Assembly (NCBI RefSeq): GCF_011075055.1
Contig: NC_058138.1
Location: 310,001 to 374,000, forward strand
Direction: 5' to 3'
DNA from: Mangifera indica
Taxonomy: Eukaryota > Streptophyta > Magnoliopsida > Sapindales > Anacardiaceae
DNA: 64,000 bases
The first letter of the stretch is position 1. Every line of letters begins with the position of its first letter. Of this stretch, positions 34,701 to 46,180 are shown in pieces. Made by a program: the position numbers and the translations under genes. The notes under the pieces were generated by a model, which worked only from the letters and a program-made list of their open reading frames with translations, was not told where the DNA came from and searched no databases.

Positions 34701-35130
34701 GAGGGGAAGTTTCATATTTTTGTTTCTGTATGTGAATATGAATGTGCAAGTTCAACTATTAGGAGTTTATATATATGTGACAGGAGGAAGAAAGAAACTT
34801 CACCAAAGGTCTACATTCATCAATCTATTATTGTTTCTGAATAGTTTTCCATGAACATGTCAACAGAATTTGACAAATATCAATCACATTGTGGGCAAGT
34901 TACATCTCTTTAAACTCAATGTGGTTCTTTTACCTAGATTTTACTCTTTCTTTATCTCTGTATCGCCCACCCTTAACTGTCGGTTCCTTGATAACCTTGC
35001 TACCGGATTATCTCAGACTGCACCTGCTTTGTTCGATAAAGTGAACATGCGAACAAGATCGTAACCGTTGCACATTTAAATTTTTAGTTAGGGCGACCAT
35101 TTCACTATCCACCATTGCTTGTGAGACTAT
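31800..35130. other. AT-rich spacer between RCI2 and the R1/A/R2 complex
   Basis: Mostly A/T-rich with no supported gene. A possible degenerate fold-back element lies at about 32.18-32.31 kb. A somewhat GC-richer part at 34.1-35.1 kb has a few short ORFs with no recognisable domains. Confidence 0.5.
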
Positions 35131-35133
35131 TTT

Positions 35134-37121
35134 TAGCATAAGCCATAAACTTTTGGCCCCGCATTGTAGTAAACGACAAACACATTGAACGCTGTAATGT
35201 GTACTTGAGATTGGTTTTGGAAAGGTATGAAATCGCTTCGATAATTTGTGCACATTTTGGAATATTATTTTAGTTGTGTTAGTTGTAGGTAGAGGTGACA
35301 GAGAGTTGTGTCAGCATGTACAGATCATGTCTAAGTCGATGAGTGAAATAGATCGTATTGAAGTCTCATAAGAAGTTTCTAGGTTGGAAAAACTCACAAA
35401 GGTGTGACTTATTATATTGTGAATCGTGCCTGGAACCTTGACGCAACATGCAAGACTCTCATTTTTGTGGGCCTATGATATGCCCTAATCCGGTCCAACA
35501 CGACTCATATAAACTACACATATAATGTCTAGGTATATACAATACACGTGAATCAATTTTATATGCGGATGAAAGCTTCTTGCTTAGAATTAGCAACCTA
35601 TTACATTACATTTTGCCTTGATCACGTCTCAATGTAGGAATACAATAAATTCTTACTAAATGAGAATCATAATATAATTATCTTATTTTCATGTGAAAAG
35701 TAATAAAAAAATTATACTTAATATAATGTAATTAAATATAACTTTACATCTTATCCTAAAAATATGAACGAGCGAAGATAAATGAGAGAATAATTCTTAT
35801 ACAATAATAGGTAATATTTTGTCATTATCTTTTCTAAAATTGTAAATAACATAATTATAAATATAAACTTTTACTTTAATTAATTATTCACTCATCACAT
35901 GAAATAACGGATATGAAATTATTCTAGTAATTTCAATACTAATTGTCATATTTTTCTTACAGTTTGTCTAGCTTTGTGGATTTCTGGTTGATATACATAA
36001 ATTCGCATCAACAAAGGACATTCTTCACCCACTAATTTCTATTTATTCTTGAATCTCAAATTGCTACTACGATTGAGGAATTTAGTGACAATGATGTCCA
36101 TGGTAATTTTGATGATAGATGAATGGCCATGAAGACCAAGTTTGAGAATGCCATTGGAATGTTGCAGACATCCATAACTTTCTGTTTTTATGCAAGCAAG
36201 CTTGTGTAGATTCTGTAACTTCAGGGATCTTAAATCTTTACTTCCACACGGAAACTTTTTTGTTTGTGGATTTTAATTTTATTATTTTATCTAGGGTTCA
36301 TTGCTTATTCTAGTCTAATGAAAAATCAACAAAATTATGTGCATTTAGAAATAGGGCTGTGGGAGTAGGCTGTGTCATAGCGGACTAAGAATGGCAAGAC
36401 TAGAGTGCCAAGGCCACAAAAAATCAATGTTTTGCTTAACCCAAAAAAAAAAAAAAATAGGGTTTTGATGGCTGTGTCGGCCCATCAAATCTTAAGTCCC
36501 ATGTTATGACAAGCTACACTTTTGTGTTTTCATGGATTATGGATTGGTCTATCAAATATTAATTTTTTTTTAAAATTAATTTTCAATGTATTTTTAAAAT
36601 TTTCAAATGGTGTTGGATCGACCTATAGGCTTTCTTGTTAGACCACATGGCCAACTTTATTCACAAGGCGTGCTAAGCTTGAGTTGTATAGATGATTTGT
36701 TTCAATAATGTTTGATTAAATTATAGGCCTCGAGATTTATCCTTATCTAAAATATAATAAAATCTTTAAATTATATCTTTAAATTTTTAAAAATTTAAAT
36801 ATTTACTCATAAGATAATTTTTATTAAAAAGCTTAACTATTATTTACTAAAAAAATAAAAAAAATTTAAAGTTTATCATATTTTTCCCTTCCAAGTTTAA
36901 AAACTCATAATTTTCTCTCATCCAAAGTTCAAAAAATGACAATTTTTCCCTAATGTTTTTTTCTCTTTTTCTCTAACGAGAATCCATCATCTTTGACTAT
37001 TGGCCGTCCTCCCTCTCAACCTTTCTCCAACCATCAATTGACAAAAAATTTCTAAAAATTTAAACAATTTTTGTCTGGATGAGTTGTTGTCCAAACGATT
37101 TCTATCAACCAGTGGTTTGAG
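35134..37121. repeat. Direct repeat R1 (left flank of segment A)
   Basis: About 2 kb repeated in the same orientation as R2 (from 40084). Shared landmarks are AAACTTTTGGC near the start, TTTTATATGCGGATGAAAGC, TTCTGGTTGATATACATAAA, GGCTTTCTTGTTAGACCACA and the left part of a Mutator-like element (36726-37121). It stops abruptly where segment A begins. No coding content recognised. Confidence 0.8.
36726..37121. mobile_element. Truncated MULE (left part only)
   Basis: Begins GGCCTCGAGATTTATCC and corresponds to the left half of the complete element at 44866-45620. The right half and right terminal repeat are missing because the sequence switches to segment A. Confidence 0.7.
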
Positions 37122-37747
37122 AAATTGAAATTCTGAGGCATCCGAAACTTGCTATGCATGTGTAGTCATAGAATAGCAATCCTAATCACCATTCTTTTCT
37201 CGGAGAACCTTTTTTTACTGTAACATGAGAGGCAGCTTTTTTTTTTCCAGGAATACTTTGTTCTAAATATACTTGTTTTTCTTTGGCCTGCAAGTTTTCC
37301 TTTCAAGGAAAGGTAACAAAGAAACTACCTGGAAATAGAACCCATAAAGGAATCAATTCTGGGATTCTGCAGATTCAAGTTAAGAAAATGGAGTCCAATG
37401 TGGCAGATGATTTTTTCAGAAGTCTATTCTAAAGTTTATAAGCCTCATTTGGTGGATTTGAATTCACATTTCAACATTTTTCACTGTACCTGTCAACAAG
37501 ATTCCTTCCCCCCATTACTTTTAACTACAGAAATCTTCTGGTGGCTGTTGATCTTGACCTTCAACCCAATATTTTTCAGACAGAACCTTACTTTAAACTT
37601 GAAGAACTATTAATTTCTAGTGATCAAAGTACATCATACATTATTATCATAACTATAATTCTTACTTACCATAGAGTATTGAAAATCTAAATGTTTTTTA
37701 AAGTTCATCTTTGACTGGAGGAGGTTCCATATTGCAAGCAAATTGAA

Positions 37748-38038
37748 TCAGAATTTTCCTACCAAAGAATCTATTAACTTGGCATCAATTTTGCAAGTTG
37801 CAAAATTCATAATTTTTCCAAGTTCACTTTCATAAATTGCGAATTTTCCGTTACTGTAATTGAGTGTGACAAGAGTAGTAATTAGCACAGAAACATACAT
37901 GCACTTGCTTGCGCAATCTGTCAAAAATGTTAGCATGATTCTGGCAAAACCATTGTGTTTTCCACTATAAAAAGTGTGTTGAAACTTGCAACTTGCAACT
38001 GCTACATGGATGATGGATGCAAAGAGTTGCCAGCGCAT
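37748..38038 (-). other. Conserved 96-codon ORF in segment A, coding status doubtful
   Basis: An open frame, MRWQLFASIIHVAVASCKFQ..., also open in segment B. No domain is recognisable and the few differences between copies are mostly amino-acid-changing, as expected for non-coding DNA. It may be part of an untranslated transcript. Confidence 0.2.
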
Positions 38039-39592
38039 GTAGTTTTGAAGTAGTGTACTAATGAAGAGTATTAAATATTACAATTAATTTAATTAAGAGC
38101 CATTGATTTTTAGAAGTTATAGTTGTCCATAGATATTTTCCTAGTGCTCATCTAACTGTGAGAATCTGGTAAATTTTTTTCTAATAAAAGGACACTTTGT
38201 CTGCAGAAAATTAAGCACTTTTGTTGCTTAAAAATGGAGTTTGTGATGGGACATTTTAATTTATATGCACAGAAGCAAAATATCTGAACCTTGCTATATA
38301 TTCTTGAAAATATTGTAAAGAATTCTCTTAAAGGTGAACAACTTTTCCATACCAATACTTACTTCTAGCCTGACATATCTTTCACTTTTGTAATATCATT
38401 TTTCAAATGGATGTTTAAAAGAGCTTCAACCATCCATAGAAAGAAAAACAAAATGTTGAAATCTAGAATCCGGAAAACAGACTAAAACTTATCATATGGG
38501 GTGTCAGAAAAATCAGACCTTCTGCACTCTTGATATTACTAAGCTACTGCAACAGAACTTAAGTAACTATTAGAGAGTAAAGCAGCTGGTAATCAAAAGA
38601 TGCAGAGAATAGTGACAATTATTATACGATTCCTGAGTGGATGACCAATCGATGGAAGTCCAGTAAATATAATTCTAATGTAACCTAACTGCAACTGGAT
38701 GTCAAATTCATATCTCAATTATGTGACTTGAACATGAAGGATAATTCATATTCAGGGGTTTTGAAACAACCCTCACCATCCCTTTTCAATAGGCATTGCC
38801 TCCTGGGAGCATCTGCCTGGGACAATTTTAATGCATAACATATTTTCATTTCTGTTCCTGAAAACACTTCAAATTCCATTTCAACCAATTGCGTTTTCAA
38901 AACATCTAGAGGGACACCAGATTTTCATCATTTGAAGTAGCAACTACACTAATTAATTTAGAGACAGAAGGCTGAAAAGGTTGAGAATATCAAAATATGC
39001 ACCAAGTACAAATAATATTTGTAAGGAAGAAGAACAATCTCTCTTACTGTACAAGAAGCACTTGCTATGCTTTTAACTAGAATCTCATGAGTTTCGAGGA
39101 ACAATGGACTCTCTCAACAGCTATGAAATATCAAAACCATTGCTGCTTTTACTTGGAAACATACTGCAACCAAACCGTGGATCAAAAAACTATATGCTTG
39201 CAATAACACTGGCTCAAATTCATTCAACTGTACCATTGCAGCTTATACTTGGAAATATACTGCGGTGACAACCATGGATCATTCTTTGAAATTTACAGTA
39301 ACTTTGAAGCGAAGAAATGATGAGATTGAAAAGATATGCTTGCAATAAAAAGGGTTCAAATTCGTTCATTCAGCTTTAGTATTGTGCATCAATTGCTTGT
39401 GACTTCTAGTTGCTTGACCATTCAATTTGTACAGAGAAAGATTAAGAAGAGAGGTGGGAAGAAATATTTTTTTCTGGCATTCATTATTGCGATTCACAGG
39501 CTATGAACATGATTACAAGAGTTAAGAAATAAAAAGCAAAGACATACAAGAACTTGATAAGTAAATGAAACTAGCTATTCATGATATGATGT

Positions 39593-39871
39593 TCAAGCTT
39601 TCCCTGTTGCAACTCTAGGTTGATAAACAGCATTGAGTTCAGATTCGGCGTCGCAGATTGCGTGGAACTTTGCGATAAAATCTTGAGCTTTCCTGTCAAT
39701 ACCAGGCTCAGCAACCCAAGAACCTTTGTCTTCATCACTAGGCCGCACCCTTCTTCCACTTCCTGTGTTATCCTCCCATGCATACTCATCACGAGATGGT
39801 TTAGACTTCCTGAATTTGAGCAGGTTGAATACAGAGAAGCCTTTCTTTTGCTTGTTGCCCCCCATTATCAC
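39593..39871 (-). CDS. Small plant-conserved protein of unknown function, copy A
   Basis: An intronless 92-codon ORF; translation could start at the first ATG or two codons later at MGGNKQKKGFSVF, the more family-like start. Features are a basic N-terminus (KQKKGFSVFNLLKFRKSKP), then RRVRPSDEDKGSWVAEPGID and RKAQDFIAKFHAICDAESE. The VxPSDEDxGxWVAEPGIDRKAxxFIAKFH block recurs in small eudicot proteins that I remember as uncharacterised. There is no signal peptide or membrane segment. A TATA box (TATAAATACA) at 39991-40000 lies about 120 bp upstream. Copy A has Arg where copy B has Trp before PSDED, and CDA where B has RYS. The duplication joint at about 40086 replaced its upstream DNA with R2 sequence about 85 bp beyond the TATA box. 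Function unknown. Confidence 0.7.
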   Translation of the reverse strand: MIMGGNKQKKGFSVFNLLKFRKSKPSRDEYAWEDNTGSGRRVRPSDEDKGSWVAEPGIDRKAQDFIAKFHAICDAESELNAVYQPRVATGKA

Positions 39872-41462
39872 AATCTAAATGCTTAATATGCCTCTCTCTT
39901 TGGTCCTCTTCAGACAAGAACACCTTGAGAAACAAGTAACAAAGCTTAATTTGCTTAGTTCTTGTTTTTTTGAATGCATGGGAGGGCAAGTGTATTTATA
40001 GTTAGAGAGTTAGGCCAATTTTGAAAAAATATCATGAGACCGAATCTGGAGAGAACCACTATGATTGATACATGTGTAAGGTTTAGTATGAGCCGTAAAC
40101 TTTTGGCTCTGCATTGTAGTAAACAACAAACACATTGAACGCTATAATGTGCACTTGAGATTGGTTTTGGAAAGGTATGAAATCGCTTTGATAATTTGTG
40201 CACATTTTGGAACATTATTTTAGTTGTTTTAGTTGTAGGTAGAGGTGCAGAGAGTTGTGTTGGTATATACAGATCATGTCTAGGTCGACGAGTGAAATAG
40301 ACTATATTGGAGTCTCATAAGAAGTTTTTAAGTTAGAAAAAACGTTATATTTTTTTATAGGTTAGCCCACATAGCATATCGGTCAATCTATAAAAAAAAA
40401 CTCACAAAGGTATGATCCATTATATTATTAGTCGTGCCTTAGACCTTGAAAATTTTATGAGTTGACACAACATGTAAGACTTTCATTTTTGTGGGCCCAT
40501 GAAATGATCTAATCCAATCCAACACGACTCATATAGACTATACATACAATGACTAGGTATATGCAATACACGTGAATCAATTTTATATGCGGATGAAAGC
40601 TTCTTGCTTAGAATTAGCAACCTATTACATTACATTTTGCCTTGATCACGTCTCAATGTAGGAATACAATAAATTCTTACCAAATGAGAATCATAACATA
40701 ATTATCTTATTTTCATGTGAAATGGAATAAAAAATTAAATTTGACTCTTATTGTACTAAGTGTAATGTAATTAAACGTAACTTTACATTTTATCTTAAAA
40801 ATATAAATGAGTAGAGATAGATGAGAGAATAATTCTTATTCAATAATTGTAATATTTTGTCATTATCTTTTCTAAAATCGTAAATAACATAATTATAAAT
40901 ATATACTTTTACTTTAATTAATTATTCACTCATCATATGAGATAGCGGATATGAAACTATACTAGTAATTTCAATACTAATTGTCATATTTTTCTTACAG
41001 TTGGTCTAGCTTTGTGGATTTCTGGTTGATATACATAAATTCACATCAACAAAGGATATTCTTCACCCTCTAATTTCTGTTTATTCTTGAATCTCAAATT
41101 GCTACTACGATTGAGGAATTTAGTGTCAATGATGTCCATGGTAATTTTGATGGTAGAGGAATGGCCATGAAGACCAAGTTTGAGAATGCCATTGGAATGT
41201 TGCAGACATCCATAACTTTCTGTTTTTATGCAAGCAAGCTTGTGTAGATTCTATAACTTCCGGGATCTTAAATCTTTACTTTCACATGAAACTTTTTTGT
41301 TTGTGGATTTTAATTTTGTTATTTTATCTAGGATTCATTGTTTATTTTAGTCTAATAAAAAAAATATATATAAAACTATATGTATTTAGAAATGGGGTGG
41401 TGACTAAAAATGGCAAGACTAGAGTGTCAAGGCCGCAAAAAATGAATGTTTTGCTAAACCCT

Positions 41463-41522
<60 letters not shown>
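41463..41522. repeat. (TA)n microsatellite
   Basis: About 28 TA units in R2. The aligned place in R1 (about 36442-36457) is a plain A run, so the TA array expanded after the R duplication. ORFs made of repeated YI codons here are artefacts. Confidence 0.9.
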
Positions 41523-41526
<4 letters not shown>

Positions 41527-41944
41527 GCTTTGATGGGCTGTGTCGGCCCATCAAATCTTAAGTCCCATGTTATGACAAGCTACGCTTTTGTGTGTTCATG
41601 GATTATGGATTGGTCTATTAAATATTAGGGAAATTATCAAAAATGCCCAAAATACCCTCCCACTAAGCAAAAATATCCAAAGTCACTATTTTTAAGCAAA
41701 AATGCACAAATTCACTATTTCTAAGCAAAAACGCCCATGACTTTTTCTAAAATACCAAAATTACATTTCCCTTCATTTATATAAACCTCCTCACTCATTG
41801 TAAGGGGTTAAATGAAATTTTATTAAAATTAAGGGGTATTGCGATATTAAACATTATAAGAACATTATAAATTTCTCAATGAAATTTTAGGAATAGATAA
41901 TTGAGGGATCAAACGAAATATTATTAAAATTTGAGGGCATTTTG

Positions 41945-42715
41945 ATATATCGACTCGTATTTTTCAAATTTCCGAAGAATTTTTCAATTGTTGCTATTCT
42001 AGGGTTTTTCAACTTTTAGAATTCGAATTTCAGTTCCGTTTTTTTGAATTTCATCGTTGTACGAGATATCGACTCGTATTTTTCAGATTTCAGAAGAATT
42101 TTTCGATTGTTGTCATTCTAGGGTTTTTTAACTTTTAGAATTTGAATTTGAATTCCGTTTTTTTAAGTTTCACCGTTTTACGATAGATCGACTTGTATTT
42201 TTCAGATTTTCGAAGAATTTTTTGATTATTTCCATTCTAGGGTTTTTCAACTTTTAGAATTTGAATTTCAATTCCATTTTTTCGAATTTCACTGTTTTAC
42301 GAGATATCGACTCGTATTTTTCAAATTTTTGAAGAATTTTTTAATTGTTGCCATTCTAGGGTTTTTCAACTTTTAGAATTCGAATTTCAGTTTCGTTTTA
42401 CGAGATATCGACTCGTATTTTTTAGATTTCTGAAGAATTTTTTGATTGTTGTCATTCTAGGGTTTTTCAACTTTTAGAATTCGAATTTCAATTTCATTTT
42501 TTTGAATTTCACCGTTTTACGATAGATCGACTCGTATTTTTCAGATTTCTGAAGAATTTTTTTATTATTGTCATTCTAGGGTTTTTCAACTTTTAGAATT
42601 TGAATTTCACTGTTTTATGATAGATCGACCCGTATTTTTTTTTATTTTTGAAGAATTTTTTGATTGTTGTCATTCTAGGGTTTTTCAACTTTTAGAATTC
42701 AAATTTCAATCAGTG
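41945..42715 (+). repeat. Tandem array, left arm, seven units of about 119 bp
   Basis: Each unit contains CGACTCGTATTTTTCAGATT, GAAGAATTTTT, CATTCTAGGGTTTTTCAACT and TTTCACCGTTTTACGA. The CATTCTAGGG landmarks fall near 41996, 42115, 42234, 42353, 42453, 42572 and 42672. Two intervals are about 100 bp because of internal deletions. Confidence 0.88.
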
Positions 42716-42959
42716 CACGACATATCGCATCTGGCCGAAAGTCTCTGGACTCATCGGGGATTCGCAGCTCGCCGTCAACCCGTTTTCTTTTGCTAGAATT
42801 ATCTTACACAAATTTTAAAAATTCGTTAGACATTCAAAAAAACAAATTTGTGACCAAATGTATTCGTGGAAAAAACATAAAAAGAAGAAAAATATGAAAT
42901 AATCAAAAAGGAAATGACAAAAGTTAACAAATAAGATTGTTCGAATTCTAGATATTGAA

Positions 42960-43810
42960 ATACCTTAAAATGTCAATAATTGAAAAATTGATCGAAATCT
43001 AAAAAATACGAGTCGATATAGCCAAAAACGGTGAAATACGGAAAAACTTCAATGAAATGTGATTTTTATAAGTTGAAATACCATAGAATGTTAACAATCG
43101 AAAAATCGATCGAAAATAAGAAAATATGAGTTGATATATCTTAAAAACAGTGAAATTTAAAAAAAACGGAATTGAAATTCGAATTCTAAAAGTTGAAATA
43201 CCCTAGAATGACAACAATCAAAAAATTCTTTGAAAATATGAAAAATATGAGTCAATATATTGTAAAACGATAAAATTCCAAAAAACAAAACTGAAATTCG
43301 AATTCTAAAAGTTGAAAAACCTTAGAATGGTAACAATCAAAAAATTCTTCAGAAATCTGAAAAATACGAGTTGATATCTCGTAAAACGGTAAAATTTCAA
43401 AAAATGGAACTGAAATTTGAATTCTAAAAGTTGAAAAATCCTAGAATGGCAACAATCGAAAAATTCTTCAAAAATCTGAAAAATACGAATCGATATATCG
43501 TAAAACGGTGAAATTCGAAAAAACAGAACTGAAATTCGAAAAAACAGAACTGAAATTCGAATTCTAAAAGTTGAAAAACCCTAGAATGACAACAATCTAA
43601 AAATTCTTCGAAAATCTGAAAAATACGAGTCGATCTATCATAAAACGATGAAATTCGAAAAAACGGAACTGAAATTCAAATTCTAAAAGTTGAAAAACCC
43701 TAGAATGGCAATAATAAAAAAATTCTTCTAAAATCTGAAAAATACGAGTCGATATCTCGTAAAATGGTGAAATTCGAAAAAACGGAACTGAAATTCAAAA
43801 ACACGAATCA
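42960..43810 (-). repeat. Tandem array, right arm, seven units inverted relative to the left arm
   Basis: Units are the reverse complement of the left-arm unit: TCGTAAAACGGTGAAATTCG, then TTCTAAAAGTTGAAAAACCC, then TAGAATGGCAACAATCGAAA and AATCTGAAAAATACGAGTCG. CCTAGAATG landmarks (some decayed) fall near 42961, 43082, 43201, 43321, 43441, 43578 and 43698. One unit holds an extra GAAAAAACAGAACTGAAATT duplication near 43.53 kb. Confidence 0.88.
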
Positions 43811-44156
43811 ATATACCCTATAAATGAAAAAATCAAAATATTCAGTTGAAATTACGTTATTACATCGTAAATTATGCCAAAAGCTCCAAAATTTGAAAAA
43901 TCGAATCTCAAATTTGAAAATTACATATAGAAAAACCCTAAAACAGAAAAAACGAATATAAAATTCGAAAACTACACGATCAGAAACCCTAGATAACAAA
44001 ATTCTTAATTTACCCTCTCATGAAAATTCCTTTTTAAAACAGGTCAACTGTTATATGGCAAATTTCAGAAAAATCCGCAGTGTTCTAAGGAATCTCCCCG
44101 GCTCCCCAATATTTTAACAAAGCTTTTTACCCCCTAACCCATGGTTAATGTCTGCT

Positions 44157-44510
44157 GACCGTGGGAGAAATCGTTTGACCGTGGGAAATACTGTTCCCAC
44201 GGTCGGACTACCAATCCTTCGACAGCCATTTGCGACCAAAATTTGGTTGTTTTGGCCAAAATTTTTTCATAAATCAAATCTACACGTTGTATAACACAAA
44301 ACCTTTCAATCAATTCAACGAAAACAACCAAGAATCAAATCGAAACCCTAAAATTTCAAACCTCAAAACCTCAATCAAATCTCAATAATATGAGCAATAA
44401 CTTGATTCAAACAAGATTATAGAAGATATACTAACCTTCTTTGCCATTTGCGGTTGTCGGAAAACAAGAAAATCGGCAGAAATCTGGTTGACCGTGGGAT
44501 GACCGTGGGA
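44157..44510. repeat. GACCGTGGGA motif cluster with perfect 11-bp palindrome
   Basis: Direct copies of GACCGTGGGA at 44157, 44177, 44490 and 44501. At 44177-44204 the arms GACCGTGGGAA and TTCCCACGGTC flank a 6-base loop. All lie near the right terminus of the 3.07-kb element, where subterminal motifs are often bound by transposase; that role is inference. Confidence 0.65.
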
Positions 44511-44865
44511 AAGTGGGAAATTTTGAATTTTCTTTGAATTTGCACAGTGAAATGACTATAAGAAGTAAGAAATTTTCTGTATTTATATATGGGGGTAGTT
44601 TCGTCATTTCACAAAACCTGGGCATTTTTGCTTAACCCTGAATATTTTAGACAATTTTTCTTAGACCCCCTAAATTTTGGCTATTTTTTATAATTTCCCT
44701 AAATATTAATTTAAAAAAAAATTAATTTTCAATGTATTTAAAAATTTTTCAATTGGATCAACCTATAGGCTTTCCTGTTAGACCACATGACCAACTTTAT
44801 TCGCGAGGCGTGCTAAGCTTGAGTTGTATAGATGATTTGTTTTAATTATGTTCGATTAAATTATA

Positions 44866-45620
44866 GGCCTAGAGACTTATTCTCGTTCAAGATATAATAA
44901 AACTCTAAAATTGTATCTTTTAATTTTAAAAATTTAAATATCTATTCAAAAAATAATTTTTATTAAAAATTATAGTTTGGGGGTTAAGAGTAAAACTATT
45001 ATTTACTCAAAAATTTAAAAAATTAAAGTTTATCACATTTTTCTTCTCCAAGTTTTAAAAAATCATCATTTTCCTCTTTTAAAGTTCAAAAAATGACAAT
45101 TTTCTCCTAATATTTTTTCTTCTTTTCTCTAACGGGGATCCACCATCTTTGACTATTGGTCGTCCTTCCCCTTGACCTTTCTCTAATCACTGATTGATGA
45201 AAATTTTCTAAAAATTCAAACGATTTTTGTTTAGACAAGTTGCTATCCAAACAATTTTTATCGATCAGTGGTTTGAGAGAGGTTGGGAGGGAGAGATAAT
45301 GTGGGAGAGAAGATGACCGGTGGTTAGAAATAATAGATTGTAGTCGAAGAAAAGAAAAAAAAAAACCATAGAAGAAAAATTATCATTTTTTAAACTTTAA
45401 AGAAAAATTTGAGGAGAATTATAAGATTTTCAAATTGAGAGGGAAAAATGTGATACAAGTTTACCTTTTAAAATTTTTTTAATTAAATAATGATTTTATC
45501 CTTAACTTTAATTAAAATTTTTAATAGAAATTACTTTATAAGTCAGTATTTAGATTTTTGAAAATTAAAAGGTATAATGTGAGATTCCACTATTCCTTGG
45601 GTGGGAATAGTGCTTTGGTC
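44866..45620. mobile_element. Non-autonomous Mutator-like element, MULE copy 4
   Basis: The left end GGCCTAGAGACTTATTCTCG and the right end GGGTGGGAATAGTGCTTTGG (followed by TC) are diverged inverted repeats of the 8.8-kb family. The flanks TAAATTATA (44857-44865) and TAGGTTATA (45621-45629) match at 7 of 9. The interior contains no ORF of note. Its left part is duplicated in R1. Confidence 0.68.
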
Positions 45621-45629
45621 TAGGTTATA

Positions 45630-46180
45630 TGGGCTATATGGTTTTAACTTACCAAACTAAAGGCACATAATTTCTTTTTGAGCCCTCAGGTTTTTAAATT
45701 TACAAAGTGCCCCTGAATTCAAAATTCTGATTCTCGCGGCCCCTCATCTTCTCCAGTAGAATTAACTCACTGTATCAAAAAGAAATCGCTTAAAGATGGA
45801 AACCTTACACATAAAAAAGGTCCATAAACGCCATGAAACTCAAAATCTAGTACGGGGATTTTCCTTATTTTTTGAAATTAACAACAAAACTAATGTATCC
45901 CAACTTTGATTTCTGAAAACTCAGATCTCAGAAGCCTCCAAAAGGGCATGACAACAAACTCAACCTCCTGCCGCCGTCGCCACCGAAACCCACTGCCACT
46001 GTCAGGTTTTCTACACATTTGGTTAGTTACCTATTGTAGCTTTGTGTTGATTTGGAAGTTTTGTACTTTACCTATCTACGAGAACATTGTTTTAGAAATA
46101 GGGGTTTAGAGATTTGATGAAATATTGTTAACCATTGATTTATCCTTTGAGCAAAGACTAGCTTAAAAAAGAAATCTTCA
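45630..46180. other. Spacer before the hAT relic
   Basis: A GC-richer patch near 45.66-46.0 kb (AACTCAACCTCCTGCCGCCG) contains a 67-codon ORF of no recognisable family. It may be the decayed 5' part of the hAT element below. Confidence 0.35.

Larger units (their letters stand above)
37122..40086. repeat. Segmental duplication copy A (partner of 50691-53898)
   Basis: About 2.97 kb nearly identical by eye to segment B, same orientation. It includes the small-protein gene and its TATA box. Compared with B it lacks about 256 bp (B 51903-52158) and has a 16-bp extra stretch near 38.58 kb. Its left edge joins R1 after AGTGGTTTGAG; its right edge joins R2 at TTTAG|TATGAGCC. Confidence 0.9.
41628..44699. 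mobile_element. 3.07-kb non-autonomous Mutator-like element with inverted tandem arrays
   Basis: Terminal inverted repeats begin GGGAAATTATCAAAAATGCC at the left and GGGAAATTATAAAAAATAGC when read inward from the right. A perfect 9-bp target duplication TAAATATTA lies at 41619-41627 and 44700-44708. R1 keeps the empty site CAAATATTA at 36553-36561. The interior has no transposase. It is dominated by two opposed arrays of a unit of about 119 bp (41945-42715 and 42960-43810) around a spacer of about 240 bp, plus GACCGTGGGA motifs near the right end. Superfamily is inferred from the 9-bp duplication and G-starting termini. Confidence 0.82.
40084..45290. repeat. Direct repeat R2, interrupted by a 3.07-kb element
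   Basis: Matches R1 from 40084 to 41627 and resumes at 44700, continuing past the point where R1 ends. The interruption is the Mutator-like element at 41628-44699. The R1 counterpart site near 36553-36561 is uninterrupted. Confidence 0.8.

Noticed and set aside
35008..35253. ORF MHKLSKRFHTFPKPIS... shared with 39955-40215
   Set aside because: Similarity comes only from the R1/R2 duplication and the frames diverge outside it; no protein family recognised.
41286..41561. ORF of 91 codons with long YIYIYI run
   Set aside because: Product of the (TA)n microsatellite, open in both directions.
41945..43810. CRISPR-like array from regularly spaced repeats
   Set aside because: Plant nuclear context, the whole unit of about 119 bp is repeated with no unique spacers, and the arrays are inverted to each other within a transposon.
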